A stretch of 8,789 bases of DNA from Verrucomicrobiota bacterium. GTDB taxonomy: Bacteria > Verrucomicrobiota > Verrucomicrobiia > Verrucomicrobiales > DEV007. The stretch covers positions 1 to 8,789 of the forward strand of contig JAQCER010000084.1 in the NCBI GenBank assembly GCA_027618625.1. Reading direction: 5' to 3'. Below are positions 1-8,789 of this stretch, one piece after another. The translations under genes and the position numbers were made by a program. Under the pieces are notes generated by a model. The model did not search any database, had not been told where the DNA came from, and saw only the letters and a program-made list of their open reading frames with translations. The number at the start of each line of letters is the position of its first letter. The stretch's first letter is position 1.

Positions 1-2558
1 CGCTGGCTGGCGACTGTCTCGTGGCGGCCGGCCAGGAAGAAGCGCGCCTCGTAGTCGCCGGGGTCTTTGGGCGCGGACAGAGTAACGATGCCGTTGAAAA
101 GCCCATTGGGCAGCTGCTTACGGGTGTCGGTGGTGAATTTCCAGATGTCCAGCTTCTCAAACTGCTTGTTGTCGGTTTCGGCGGCGGGAAGGACGGCGAT
201 CCGGTCGTTGCCTTCACCGGATCCGTTGGCGAAGTGGATGGTGATGACTTCGCCGGGAGTGAAAATCTGGTTCTCCTGTTTATCGCGCTCAACTTCGACC
301 AGCTCATGACTGCGCCAGCTTCCAATGGCATCGAAACTCTCCAAAGCGAAACCAGGCGGATCGATCTTCTGGTGGCAGTTGATGCAGGAAGGGTCGTTGC
401 GATGTTGTTCCAGCCGCTCGCGCAAGGTGGCGACGGGTTTGGCGGTGACCACTTTATCGATGGCAGGAACGTCCGGTGGGGGTGGCTTGGGAGGATCGGC
501 AAGGATCTGTTCCAGCACGAAGGCGCCGCGGGTGATGGGGAGGGTTCGGAGTCCGTTGGCAGTGGCGGTCAAAACCCCCGCCTGCGTCATGACGCCACCG
601 CGAGGGTGGTCGGGGCCGATTGGCACCTTGCGGAACACGCTCCCAGAGACGCCCGCGATGCCATAGTGTTGGGCGATTCGTTCATTGAGCATCAGGAAAT
701 CTGAGTGGATGAACTGGTAGACGCTGAGGTCGTTTTGGAGGATCTCGCGGAAGAAGGCGGTGGTCTCACCGACCATGGCGTCGCGAAGCGCGAGGTCGTA
801 GGAGGGATAGAGGGTTTCATCGACCTTCAGATTGGGGAGCTTGTTGAGGCCGAGCCACTGACTGGTGAAGTGCTGAACGAGGGCCTCGGACTTGGCATCC
901 TTCAACATGCGTTGGATTTCCGCCGTGATCGTCTCCGGCTTCATCAGCTTTCCGCTCTGAGCCAGTTCGAATAGGCGTTCATCGGGCATGCTGCGCCAGA
1001 GGAAAAAAGAAAGGCGGGAGGCCAGTTCCCAGACTTCATGACCTGGTGTGGCCGAGTCGGAACGGGCACCGTAATAAAGAAACGACGGTGAGGAAAGAAT
1101 GGAGGCCAGCGGCATGCGCAGGGCTTGCTTGAGAGCAAGGCCGGTCGCGCGCTGCTTCTGATAAATTTCTAACATTCGACCGACTTCTTCCTCGCCGACT
1201 GGACGGCGAAAGGCCCGTTTCATAAACGTCGCCAGAACGCGTTTGGCGTAGGCTTCTTCCTGCTCGTCTGCGGCCTGTTCGGGAAGGACTCGACGGTGCC
1301 AGGCTGGCGGCCACTCTGGGTGGAAGGGGCCTTCAACGTCGATGTGAGAGATATGCAGGCCGAAGGGAACTGGCTTTCCGTCAACGCTCTTTTCTTCCGT
1401 GAGCTGATAGTAGAGATTAAGTCCCCAGTGCCGGTTTCCGTTAGTCTCCAAATACCAGGGGATGTTGTCGCGGTAGAGATCAATGGCGATGGTGTGGGAC
1501 TTGTTCAGATCCAGCAAATGCTCCTGCCACAAGGTTCCTTCTGGAAAGCGGACGATGCCGAGTTTGGGAGGAAGTCCCTGCCAGTCGGTGGGGCCGAAAG
1601 TCGAGAGGTGGATGCGAATGCGGTACGTTCCTTCCTCGTAGGCGAACCACTTGAAGCCGAAGGCATTGTCGCCTTCACGAATGAGCACACCTTCGTCGAT
1701 CTGACTACCACCAAAGGCGCGGATGTCCCAGGATCCTGCGTAGTCTACTGGTGGATCCTGCGTCAGGTCGAGCATGGTGTAGGGAGTGAAGCCGCTGGGA
1801 ACTTCCGCGTTCGGGAGCACGTTGCCCTGAAGAAAACCTTTCTTGATTTTGTCCTGGTTCTTTCCGCGGTGACCGTCGTGCCAGGAACCGTCGTCTTTGA
1901 GCAGGGGCTGCTTTTCTCCGGTGGAATTGAGAATGCGCCAGTGCTGACGGAGCGGAGGCTGATCCGGGATGTTGATGAGCTTGTCGAGGAGGCGGTCGGT
2001 GGCCTTGACGAAGTTCTCGACGTGAAAGGGAGAAATGACCAGAGACTCGCCGATGTTGTCGAAACCATGCGATACCGGATCAGGAGAAAGCAGGTCGGTG
2101 GGATCGTAGGGATGGCCGATGAGGTCACGCATGGTGTTCCGATACTCCAGGCGTGTGAGTCGGCGGAGATCCGTGCGACTCTCTTTGGCCCGGAATGCAG
2201 TCTCCGCCTCATCGAGCCCGCTGGTCAGCCAGGCGACAGCTTTCCGGAGTTCTTCCTCCGAGGGGCGTTTCTTCTTTTTGGGGGGCATCTCACCCGCCTC
2301 GACTCTCCTCAGAACGGTGGCCCACTGCGGGCCGCTTTTGAAGTCGATGGGGCTCTTGCTCAGCTCCTCCAAATTGAGATCTCCCTCTTGCTGATCCGCG
2401 TCATGACAGTCGAAACAGTGCGTTTGGAGAAAAGGGTGAAGTTCGCCAGCAGGAGCGGGAGCGGGGTTGCCGGGCGCAGTGCCGTCCTGCCCGCGACTTG
2501 TCCCGGGGAGGAAAAGGCACGTCAGGAAGAAAGCGGCGGCTGTCGAAGATTTTACCAT
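1..2558 (-). CDS. Two-CxxCH PSCyt1/PSD3/PSD5/PSD4/PSCyt3 (DUF1592-type) cytochrome with an appended beta-domain, 3' end outside window
   Basis: The frame is open from the ATG at 2558 to the left edge, giving 852 codons and no stop, so the C-terminus is missing. I translated it by hand. A Sec-type leader is visible (K3, hydrophobic about 9-18, likely cleavage near SRG/QDG). PSCyt1 follows, with haem motif CFDCH at 48-52 and the family tail EAGEMPP. PSD3/DUF1587 lies at about 130-195 (RLTRLEYRNTMRDL). A Trp-rich beta-type region spans about 195-430. PSD5/DUF1595 is at about 436-497 (KRAFRRPV ... SPSFLYY) and PSD4/DUF1592 at about 506-635 (ELASRLSFFLWRSMPDE). PSCyt3/DUF1588 is at about 650-750, with a proline-rich linker and second haem motif CINCH at 725-729. 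The paralogue upstream continues into PSD2 here, but this protein enters a different domain at about 762-852 (PGEVITIHFANG ... DPGDYEARFFLAG). An exported c-type cytochrome is inferred; its substrate is unknown. The gene starts 100 nt after the previous stop, with no clear Shine-Dalgarno sequence. Confidence 0.9.
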   Translation of the reverse strand, partial: MVKSSTAAAFFLTCLFLPGTSRGQDGTAPGNPAPAPAGELHPFLQTHCFDCHDADQQEGDLNLEELSKSPIDFKSGPQWATVLRRVEAGEMPPKKKKRPSEEELRKAVAWLTSGLDEAETAFRAKESRTDLRRLTRLEYRNTMRDLIGHPYDPTDLLSPDPVSHGFDNIGESLVISPFHVENFVKATDRLLDKLINIPDQPPLRQHWRILNSTGEKQPLLKDDGSWHDGHRGKNQDKIKKGFLQGNVLPNAEVPSGFTPYTMLDLTQDPPVDYAGSWDIRAFGGSQIDEGVLIREGDNAFGFKWFAYEEGTYRIRIHLSTFGPTDWQGLPPKLGIVRFPEGTLWQEHLLDLNKSHTIAIDLYRDNIPWYLETNGNRHWGLNLYYQLTEEKSVDGKPVPFGLHISHIDVEGPFHPEWPPAWHRRVLPEQAADEQEEAYAKRVLATFMKRAFRRPVGEEEVGRMLEIYQKQRATGLALKQALRMPLASILSSPSFLYYGARSDSATPGHEVWELASRLSFFLWRSMPDERLFELAQSGKLMKPETITAEIQRMLKDAKSEALVQHFTSQWLGLNKLPNLKVDETLYPSYDLALRDAMVGETTAFFREILQNDLSVYQFIHSDFLMLNERIAQHYGIAGVSGSVFRKVPIGPDHPRGGVMTQAGVLTATANGLRTLPITRGAFVLEQILADPPKPPPPDVPAIDKVVTAKPVATLRERLEQHRNDPSCINCHQKIDPPGFALESFDAIGSWRSHELVEVERDKQENQIFTPGEVITIHFANGSGEGNDRIAVLPAAETDNKQFEKLDIWKFTTDTRKQLPNGLFNGIVTLSAPKDPGDYEARFFLAGRHETVASQ

Positions 2559-2658
2559 GAGAAGGATCCGGAAAACTACAGGTCGATGGCGGGCGAGGCA
2601 ATGCGGGAGTCGGACATGATCAGGGTCGTAGGAGATGCGCGCAAGCGTTCCACGCGGC
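2559..2658. other. 100-nt gap between the two cytochrome genes
   Basis: This gap lies between the TGA of the six-domain cytochrome and the ATG of its paralogue. I see no hairpin with a T-tract and no clear promoter. Read-through from the DUF1552 unit is therefore the simplest view, although an undetected internal promoter is possible. Confidence 0.5.
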
Positions 2659-5292
2659 TCACCGCGTCCGGAATCCCTCGCTCGGGAGCAGATCGAGGAG
2701 CAGATCGCGAAAGCCGGCACCGTCCTTGGACCTCGCGACATGGGCTTGCACGAGGTGCTTGATCTCGTCGCGCTCGGCGTAAGTCGGGCGACGTCCCATG
2801 GCGTAGGTGAGGAGCTTTTCGGAGAGGCACTGGCCGAACTGATCGATGTTGTTCAGGACATAGGCCCGCAGGTCTTCGATGTTTTTGAATGGGACGCCGC
2901 CGGGAAACTCGCCCTGCGGGTCGATGAGCGCTCCGTCCGTGCGGACGGGCTGGCCTTTCTCGTCCTGTGTCCACTCCGGATAGTGAGTGCGCCAGCGGCC
3001 GAGGGGATCGTAGTTCTCGAGCGCCATGCCGATGGGGTCGATCTTGCGGTGACAGGAGGCGCACTTGGCATCGCGGGTGTGGGCGGCCAGCAATTCGCGC
3101 ACTGTTTTCGTGCCGCGGGTGTCCGGATCGATGGCAGGAATACCAGGGGGAGGAGGAGGCGGTGGATCGCCCAGTATGTTGTGCAGCACCCACACACCTC
3201 GCACCACGGGCTGCGTCTGGTTGCCGTTGGATGTCGCCATCAGGACGCCGGCTTGCCCGAGGAGCCCGCCGAACTGCGCCCCATCCGGCACTTCGATGCG
3301 CGCAAAACCCCAGTTGGGAATCGCTACTTTCTGTCCGTAGATCTCGTTGAGGAGCCGCTCATTTCCCCAGGTGAAGTCAGGTTTGATGAAGGTCTCGAGC
3401 GTCCGATTCGTTCTCAGGATCTCGTTAAAGAAGCGCTCGGCCTCGCCGACCATTCCTTTCCGGTGGCCATTCTGCCAGACGATCAGGCGAGGATCGGGCG
3501 TGATGTCTTCCAGCGAGCGCACGCCCAGCCACTGACCGGTGAAGCTGGTGACGAAACGGTCGATTGCTTCGGAGTCCATCAGGCGATTCGCTTCCGCGGT
3601 GAGCTGTGCGTGATCAGACAGTTTTCCAGCGGCGGCGGCGGCGTTCAGTTGGTCATCGGGCGGAGCCCCGGTGAGGAAGTAGGCCAGGCGGGATGCGAGG
3701 TCCCAGTCGTCAAGCCTGCCAGCGTGATGCCCACGGTATAGAAAGCGGGGAGAAATCAGAGCCGTGCGGATCGCCAGATGCAGGCCCTCCTCCAGGCTGT
3801 GTCCGGACTTCATCTGATCCATGACCATGGTGCTGAAGCGATCAAGATCCGCGTCGGTGGCGGGGCGGCGAAACGCCTTACTCAGGAAGGACTTCAGGAT
3901 GGGGCGCACTTTCTCTTCCGGTGCCGCCCCGGTTGGAGCGGCTGCCATGAAGCGGGGCACGAGTTCCTCGCGGCGTTTCTTCTCCTGCTTGCTCTCCGTT
4001 ACTTCGAAGGGGCCAATGATCTCCATCGAGTGGATCTGGAGGGCCGCTCCTTCCTCATAAAACTGAAAGATGAGGACCGGATCGACGAACCCGATTTCCT
4101 TTACCATCCTTTGCACCACCGTCTCGATCTCCTCCTTCGAATGGTTGACGGCCTCCACGTTCAGATCGGGCGCATCGCGGAGTTTCTTCAGGTTGGTCCA
4201 AGCCGATCCCCGTTGCAGACCCCCGTCGATTTTAGCGTCCTTCCAAACTGCAAAGAGGCGCTTGTCGCGGGTGAGCATCTCGCGGATCACGGTTTCGATG
4301 GTGGGAGTCTTGAGGTGGTCGTCCGGTGGACGGTCGGTCGGACGCGAGATGAGGGCGTTGGCAAAGTAGAGGACGGGGGCCTCGGTGCGGTGCAGTTCGA
4401 CCTCCATCTTGAACGTTTCGGGATCGTCCGACGCCACCGTGAACTCCGTCAGCTTGCGCATCTTCGCGATGGACTGGCCTTCTTCTTGATCGACCGGCTG
4501 GGCATAAACCCGGCACTTCATTGGCTCATCGAAGGACGAATTCGCCAGCAGGCCGCGTACGAAGCGGGAGGCGTTGATGCGCAGCTTGTATTTTCCCGGG
4601 ATGCGAGTTTCGAATTTGGCGGGCCAAATGCAGGAGTCGGCGATCTGCGGCGTGCGGACCACCATCCGGATGGCATCGCCGACGACACGGCCGGCGGTTT
4701 CGGCGAAGGTAAAGTCCCCGGGTGCGACCACAACGCGGGCCGGTTCAACGGGCCGGCTGGCGGGAGGAAAGAGACCGTCCGCCGCCAGCGTGGCCGCATC
4801 GAAGTAGGCCTCCATCAGGGTCGGTGACAGCACCAGGCCGGACGCGGAATTGTCGAATCCATGAGCCACCGTGTCCGGCGGAAACTCGTCTGGTAACTCA
4901 AAGTCGATACCGAGCAGGGACACGATCGATTCCCTGTATTCGTTGCGGCTGAGCCGCTGGAGCATTCCCCCGCCGGCCGTCGCTTTCTCCATCAGGCTTC
5001 GATGCAGTTCCGCCGTCGCCGCCGTGCGCTCCTCAGCGCTGGGTTGGTTTTCCTCCTTCGCGGGAGGCATTTCGCCATCCCGGACCCGCTTCAGAACCCG
5101 CTCCCATTGGTCGGAATTCTTCTCGACGCCCCAGTCCGCGCCTTTCAAGGCTTCGAGATCGAAGCCGCCCTTGGCGGAATCCGCATCGTGGCACTCGATG
5201 CAGTAGTTCTCAAAGAAAGGCAGGGGAGCGGCTGCAAGCGGTGCGGCGAGGGAGAAAAGCGCCCATGTGATGCCAGCGCGACGAAAACTCAT
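2659..5292 (-). CDS. Two-CxxCH PSCyt1/PSD3/PSD5/PSD4/PSCyt3/PSD2 (DUF1592-type) exported cytochrome
   Basis: I prefer the ATG at 5292 (877 aa) because it places a clean Sec signal at the N-terminus (MSFRRAGITWALFSLAAP, AAA region near 20). A GTG at 5337 would add 15 residues and overlap the DUF1552 stop by 4 nt (GTGA), so it remains a real alternative. Domains, numbered from 5292: PSCyt1 with haem motif CIECH at 31-35; PSD3/DUF1587 about 113-175 (RLSRNEYRESIVSLLG); a beta-type region about 176-445 (PGKYKLRINASRF); PSD5/DUF1595 about 459-520 (SKAFRRPAT); PSD4/DUF1592 about 530-653 (DLASRLAYFLTGAPPDD); PSCyt3/DUF1588 about 675-768, with a run of seven prolines and CASCH at 744-748; PSD2/DUF1585 about 799-876 (KLLTYAMGRRPTYAERDE). 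This is the complete canonical order. It is very probably co-transcribed with DUF1552. The two CxxCH motifs imply covalent haem, hence an exported redox role; the partner and substrate are unknown. Confidence 0.95.
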   Translation of the reverse strand: MSFRRAGITWALFSLAAPLAAAPLPFFENYCIECHDADSAKGGFDLEALKGADWGVEKNSDQWERVLKRVRDGEMPPAKEENQPSAEERTAATAELHRSLMEKATAGGGMLQRLSRNEYRESIVSLLGIDFELPDEFPPDTVAHGFDNSASGLVLSPTLMEAYFDAATLAADGLFPPASRPVEPARVVVAPGDFTFAETAGRVVGDAIRMVVRTPQIADSCIWPAKFETRIPGKYKLRINASRFVRGLLANSSFDEPMKCRVYAQPVDQEEGQSIAKMRKLTEFTVASDDPETFKMEVELHRTEAPVLYFANALISRPTDRPPDDHLKTPTIETVIREMLTRDKRLFAVWKDAKIDGGLQRGSAWTNLKKLRDAPDLNVEAVNHSKEEIETVVQRMVKEIGFVDPVLIFQFYEEGAALQIHSMEIIGPFEVTESKQEKKRREELVPRFMAAAPTGAAPEEKVRPILKSFLSKAFRRPATDADLDRFSTMVMDQMKSGHSLEEGLHLAIRTALISPRFLYRGHHAGRLDDWDLASRLAYFLTGAPPDDQLNAAAAAGKLSDHAQLTAEANRLMDSEAIDRFVTSFTGQWLGVRSLEDITPDPRLIVWQNGHRKGMVGEAERFFNEILRTNRTLETFIKPDFTWGNERLLNEIYGQKVAIPNWGFARIEVPDGAQFGGLLGQAGVLMATSNGNQTQPVVRGVWVLHNILGDPPPPPPPGIPAIDPDTRGTKTVRELLAAHTRDAKCASCHRKIDPIGMALENYDPLGRWRTHYPEWTQDEKGQPVRTDGALIDPQGEFPGGVPFKNIEDLRAYVLNNIDQFGQCLSEKLLTYAMGRRPTYAERDEIKHLVQAHVARSKDGAGFRDLLLDLLPSEGFRTR

Positions 5293-5333
5293 CTGGGAAA
5301 ATATACGGTCGATCGTTCCCCGGGCGCGAAATG

Positions 5334-6602
5334 TCACAACAACACTTGGTTCAAATTCTGTGTCGCATTCGAAAACCGGTTTGCCTCGATCCCGAGCTTT
5401 TGCAGCAGGGTGACATAGAGATCGCCGAGCAACTGGTTCCCGCCCGCCTTGACATGCTGCCCGTGCTTCAGCCCACCGCCGATCACGACGGTCGGCAGGT
5501 CGTTGTTCGCGTGGGCGTTGGCGTCCCCGATTCCCGTCCCGGAAAGCACGAGCGTCGTCTCCAACAGCGGGCGCCCGTCCGCATCGGTTTTGCTCTTTAG
5601 TTGGTCGAGGAATTCGGCCAGACAGCGCATGTGCTCGCGGTCCACCTTGACGAGTTCTGCGATCTTTTCGGGATCGTTGCCGTGATGGGAAAGCGCGTGG
5701 TAGCCCGCCTTGAGCGTTTCGCCTTCAATCGTAAATACCTGTCCCTCTCCGCCGAGGAACAGCGTCATGACACGCGAGCAATCCGCCTCAAGCGCGAGAG
5801 CCATGAGATCGTACATCATTTTCTCGGCCTCAATCATGAGACTGGGGCCGATCGGGTCATAGCTCGGCGGCGAGAGGTCGACCTTCGGCATCGTCTGGCC
5901 AGCGGGATGCATGCGCTTTTGCACCCGGCGCTCTACCTCCCGCAGCGCATCGAAGTACTCGTCGAGTTTCCTGCGGTCGGCCTCGCTGACGTTCCGGCTC
6001 AGCCGCTTAGCGTCTTCGAGGACCATATCCAGTGCACTGCCGCCGCTCTTGAGAATGTAATCCATCCGCTCCTGGTCTTCCGGGATGGCGAAGAGCTTGC
6101 GATACAGCACGCTGGGCCGCGAGATCATGGGCAGGGGCTTTCCCTTCTCGTCGCGGTTCATGGGGAACTTCGCCTTGCCCGCGCTGAGCTGCAGCGATTG
6201 ATAGCGCGTGGTGGAGCCGATTTTGGCGGCCACCAGTTGATCGAGCGAAATGGAGTCCCTGGTCTCTCCGGTGAGAAAAGTCTGCCACGTGTCATGACCG
6301 TCCGCCTTCGGGGGACGATGGTCGAAACCCGAGAAAATAGTGAAGTCGTTTCGGTGGCGCTGGAGTGCTTCGAGGGTGGGCGGGATTTCGTAGCCGAACC
6401 CGGTCTGTTGCGGATAAATCGCCTCGCGGTGATAGCCGAGATAAGCGCCGGTGCAGACCAGGCGCTTCGCCGTCGAAGCGCTGGACGCATTGGATCCACC
6501 CGCCACCGCCGGACGTGTCGACTCCAGCATGGGAAGGGCGATGGCCATGCCTGCTGTTTTCAGAAAGTGTCGGCGGCTAATGTCGGGATGGTGTTGGTCC
6601 AT
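5334..6602 (-). CDS. DUF1552 (HxxSHH) family protein with Tat signal
   Basis: This is a 422-residue protein from the ATG at 6602. That start puts a near-perfect twin-arginine motif, SRRHFLK, at residues 9-15, followed by a hydrophobic stretch (AGMAIALPMLES). The frame stays open upstream to a TTG at 6656, but that start would bury the signal behind 18 extra residues. The family hallmark HxxSHH is present as HALSHH at 302-307 (nt 5682-5699). A conserved C-terminal block, SGTGIGDANAHANNDLP, lies at about 354-370, followed by GGGLKHGQHVKAGG. DUF1552 proteins are expected outside the cytoplasm and usually sit beside DUF1592-type cytochromes, as here. The conserved histidines suggest metal or cofactor binding, but no reaction is established. 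The TGA stop overlaps a possible GTG start of the next gene, consistent with an operon. No convincing -35/-10 pair or Shine-Dalgarno site was found upstream. Confidence 0.95.
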   Translation of the reverse strand: MDQHHPDISRRHFLKTAGMAIALPMLESTRPAVAGGSNASSASTAKRLVCTGAYLGYHREAIYPQQTGFGYEIPPTLEALQRHRNDFTIFSGFDHRPPKADGHDTWQTFLTGETRDSISLDQLVAAKIGSTTRYQSLQLSAGKAKFPMNRDEKGKPLPMISRPSVLYRKLFAIPEDQERMDYILKSGGSALDMVLEDAKRLSRNVSEADRRKLDEYFDALREVERRVQKRMHPAGQTMPKVDLSPPSYDPIGPSLMIEAEKMMYDLMALALEADCSRVMTLFLGGEGQVFTIEGETLKAGYHALSHHGNDPEKIAELVKVDREHMRCLAEFLDQLKSKTDADGRPLLETTLVLSGTGIGDANAHANNDLPTVVIGGGLKHGQHVKAGGNQLLGDLYVTLLQKLGIEANRFSNATQNLNQVLL

Positions 6603-6689
6603 TTGGAAAAACGCTCTGATGGTGGACTTCTGCAAATATCGGCGTGGCCGTCGCAACTTCGGTTATTGACGATTCTACCATGACAAAGT

Positions 6690-6711
6690 CACGAAGAGCT
6701 ACTCATTCGTG
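6690..6711. repeat. Short inverted repeat able to form a hairpin
   Basis: CACGAAGAG (6690-6698) pairs with CTC plus TTCGTG (6702-6704 and 6706-6711), with a 3-nt loop and a single bulged A at 6705. That is a nine-pair imperfect stem. It lies 87 nt upstream of the preferred DUF1552 start. No T-run follows it on either strand, so a classical intrinsic terminator is unlikely. An operator or 5' leader structure is possible, but chance is not excluded. Confidence 0.4.
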
Positions 6712-6720
6712 GCGGGCCGG

Positions 6721-6751
6721 CGGGCAACGCAAGACGGGCAACGCAAGACGG
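6721..6751. repeat. 14-bp direct tandem repeat, about 2.2 copies
   Basis: The unit CGGGCAACGCAAGA occupies 6721-6734 and again 6735-6748 with no mismatch, followed by a partial third copy (CGG, 6749-6751). It lies in the spacer between the two modules, about 120 nt upstream of the preferred DUF1552 start. A slippage-generated duplication or a pair of direct binding sites would both give this pattern. The function is unknown. Confidence 0.8.
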
Positions 6752-6889
6752 AAGGCGGAGCCCGAGGAACTTATTACCAGTCGCATGAGCCGCTACCCAT
6801 GACAACGGGCACACCGCATGAAGGAACTCAAGGCCCTGATCGAAGCTTCCATCGCTCAACTCACCACCGATGACGGGAGCTACCCGAAG

Positions 6890-8331
<1,442 letters not shown>

Positions 8332-8335
<4 letters not shown>

Positions 8336-8789
8336 TTGTTGATCAGCTCGTCGAGGTTCAGAATCACGTTGGCCACCGTGGTGAGCGCCGCCAGTTCCGG
8401 TTCGTCAGCAGCGTCCGCCACTTTCGAATCCCCATGGCGGAGCAACTTTTCTGCCCCCTCTGGATCGTTCCGGTAACGGGCCAGCCTCCGCTCGAAACCG
8501 TCCACCAGCACCACCAGTTCCTTCGGCGTGGCCGCACGCGAGGTCGCGTAGCGGAATCCCCAAGCGATGCCCTCCTGCGCCGATCCACCTTCCGCCATCA
8601 TGCGCTCCGCGAATTTCGTCGCGGCTTCCACGTAGGTCACTTCGTTCATCAGCGCGAGGGCTTGCAGAGGCGTGTTGGTCTGCGTTCGCTTCACCGTGCA
8701 CATCTCGCGGCTGGGCATATCGAAGAGCAACATGCTGGGCGGCGCCACGGTCTTGCGAATGCGCGAGTAGAGGCTGCGCCGATAGAGCT
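8332..8789 (-). CDS. DUF1553 (PSD1) domain protein, C-terminal part only
   Basis: The frame enters from the right edge; the first complete codon is at 8785-8787. It gives 151 residues before the TGA at 8332-8334, and the 5' end lies outside the window. The visible part begins LYRRSLYSRIRKTVAPPSM and continues with FDMPSREMCTVKRTQTNTPL and QALALMNE. This is the signature C-terminal block of DUF1553/PSD1, in which a short pattern P-x-R-E-x-C-T-x-x-R-x-x-T-N-T-P-L-Q-A-L is highly conserved. The tail, ELAALTTVANVILNLDELINK, matches the usual family ending 'N-x-x-L-N-L-D-E-F'. Full-length members usually carry PSCyt1 and PSCyt2/DUF1549 upstream in the same chain; that part cannot be seen here. The gene is coupled to DUF1501 through an ATGA overlap. 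The function is unknown; an exported, probably haem-containing partner of DUF1501 is the inference. Confidence 0.92.

Larger units (their letters stand above)
6603..6889. other. Spacer between the DUF1501 and DUF1552 genes
   Basis: This 287-nt stretch separates the two minus-strand modules and should hold any 3' end signal of the DUF1553-DUF1501 unit and the promoter of the DUF1552 unit. I see a hairpin (6690-6711), a 14-bp tandem repeat (6721-6751) and the 5' part of a possible small plus-strand ORF (from 6818). A 40-codon plus-strand frame (6680-6802) also exists but looks like chance. I see no clear sigma-70 promoter, no hairpin followed by a T-tract on the minus strand, and no tRNA. Confidence 0.6.

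Noticed and set aside
1..2558. Possible frameshift or pseudogene in the leftmost gene, because it has no stop in the window
   Set aside because: A hand translation gives one uninterrupted frame of 852 codons with all expected domains in order. The gene simply runs off the edge.
1296..2762. Long plus-strand open frame of 488 codons
   Set aside because: It lies antisense to the first cytochrome gene, whose minus frame carries clear PSD motifs and both CxxCH sites. The plus frame has no recognisable domain and is a GC-skew shadow.
2635..4827. Plus-strand frames of 368 codons (2635-3741) and 349 codons (3778-4827)
   Set aside because: Both are antisense to the six-domain cytochrome, read as unstructured mirror sequence and have no family motifs.
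6603..6720. Candidate sigma-70 promoter boxes upstream of DUF1552 (TTGTCA, TAGAAT, TTGCGA on the minus strand)
   Set aside because: No pair has 16-18 nt spacing, so I do not call a promoter.
6680..6802. A 40-codon plus-strand frame in the spacer
   Set aside because: It has a very basic, low-complexity product, part of it encoded by the tandem repeat. There is no ribosome binding site and no recognisable motif.

Overview
The window is GC-rich and all supported genes lie on the minus strand. Their families are the 'Planctomycete-specific' cytochrome and PSD domains (PSCyt/PSD, DUF1549 to DUF1595 series), DUF1501 and DUF1552. These families are expanded in environmental Planctomycetota and Verrucomicrobiota, and the window almost certainly comes from that superphylum. 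The sequence alone does not let me choose between the two phyla.

Layout, read in the direction of transcription (right to left). (1) At the right edge is the C-terminal end of a DUF1553 (PSD1) protein; its N-terminus lies outside the window. (2) A DUF1501 protein with a twin-arginine signal follows, overlapping the DUF1553 gene by 4 nt (ATGA). (3) Next is a 287-nt spacer with a hairpin, a 14-bp tandem repeat and a possible small plus-strand ORF that runs into the DUF1501 3' end. (4) A DUF1552 protein follows, with a perfect SRRxFLK twin-arginine signal and the family's HxxSHH motif. (5) Then comes a full-length two-CxxCH cytochrome with PSCyt1, PSD3, PSD5, PSD4, PSCyt3 and PSD2. Its open frame can begin at a GTG overlapping the DUF1552 stop (GTGA) or at an ATG 45 nt further on. 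(6) After a 100-nt gap, a second two-CxxCH cytochrome of the same family runs off the left edge. It is open to the edge, so it has no stop codon in the window.

The genes form two neighbouring exported modules of similar design: DUF1553 plus DUF1501, and DUF1552 plus two DUF1592-type cytochromes. Every product carries a Sec-like or Tat-like leader, or belongs to a family that normally does. A periplasmic or cell-envelope redox and hydrolase-like system is therefore the reasonable inference. No biochemical function is established for these families as far as I know, and no substrate can be read from the sequence.

The most unusual point is the last gene. Where its paralogue carries PSD2 (DUF1585) after the second haem motif, it instead continues in frame into a beta-rich domain. 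That domain resembles the 'D-x-I-G-I-Y-P ... P-G-D-Y-E-A-R-F-F' modules seen appended to secreted enzymes. Its middle region is also unusually rich in tryptophan.
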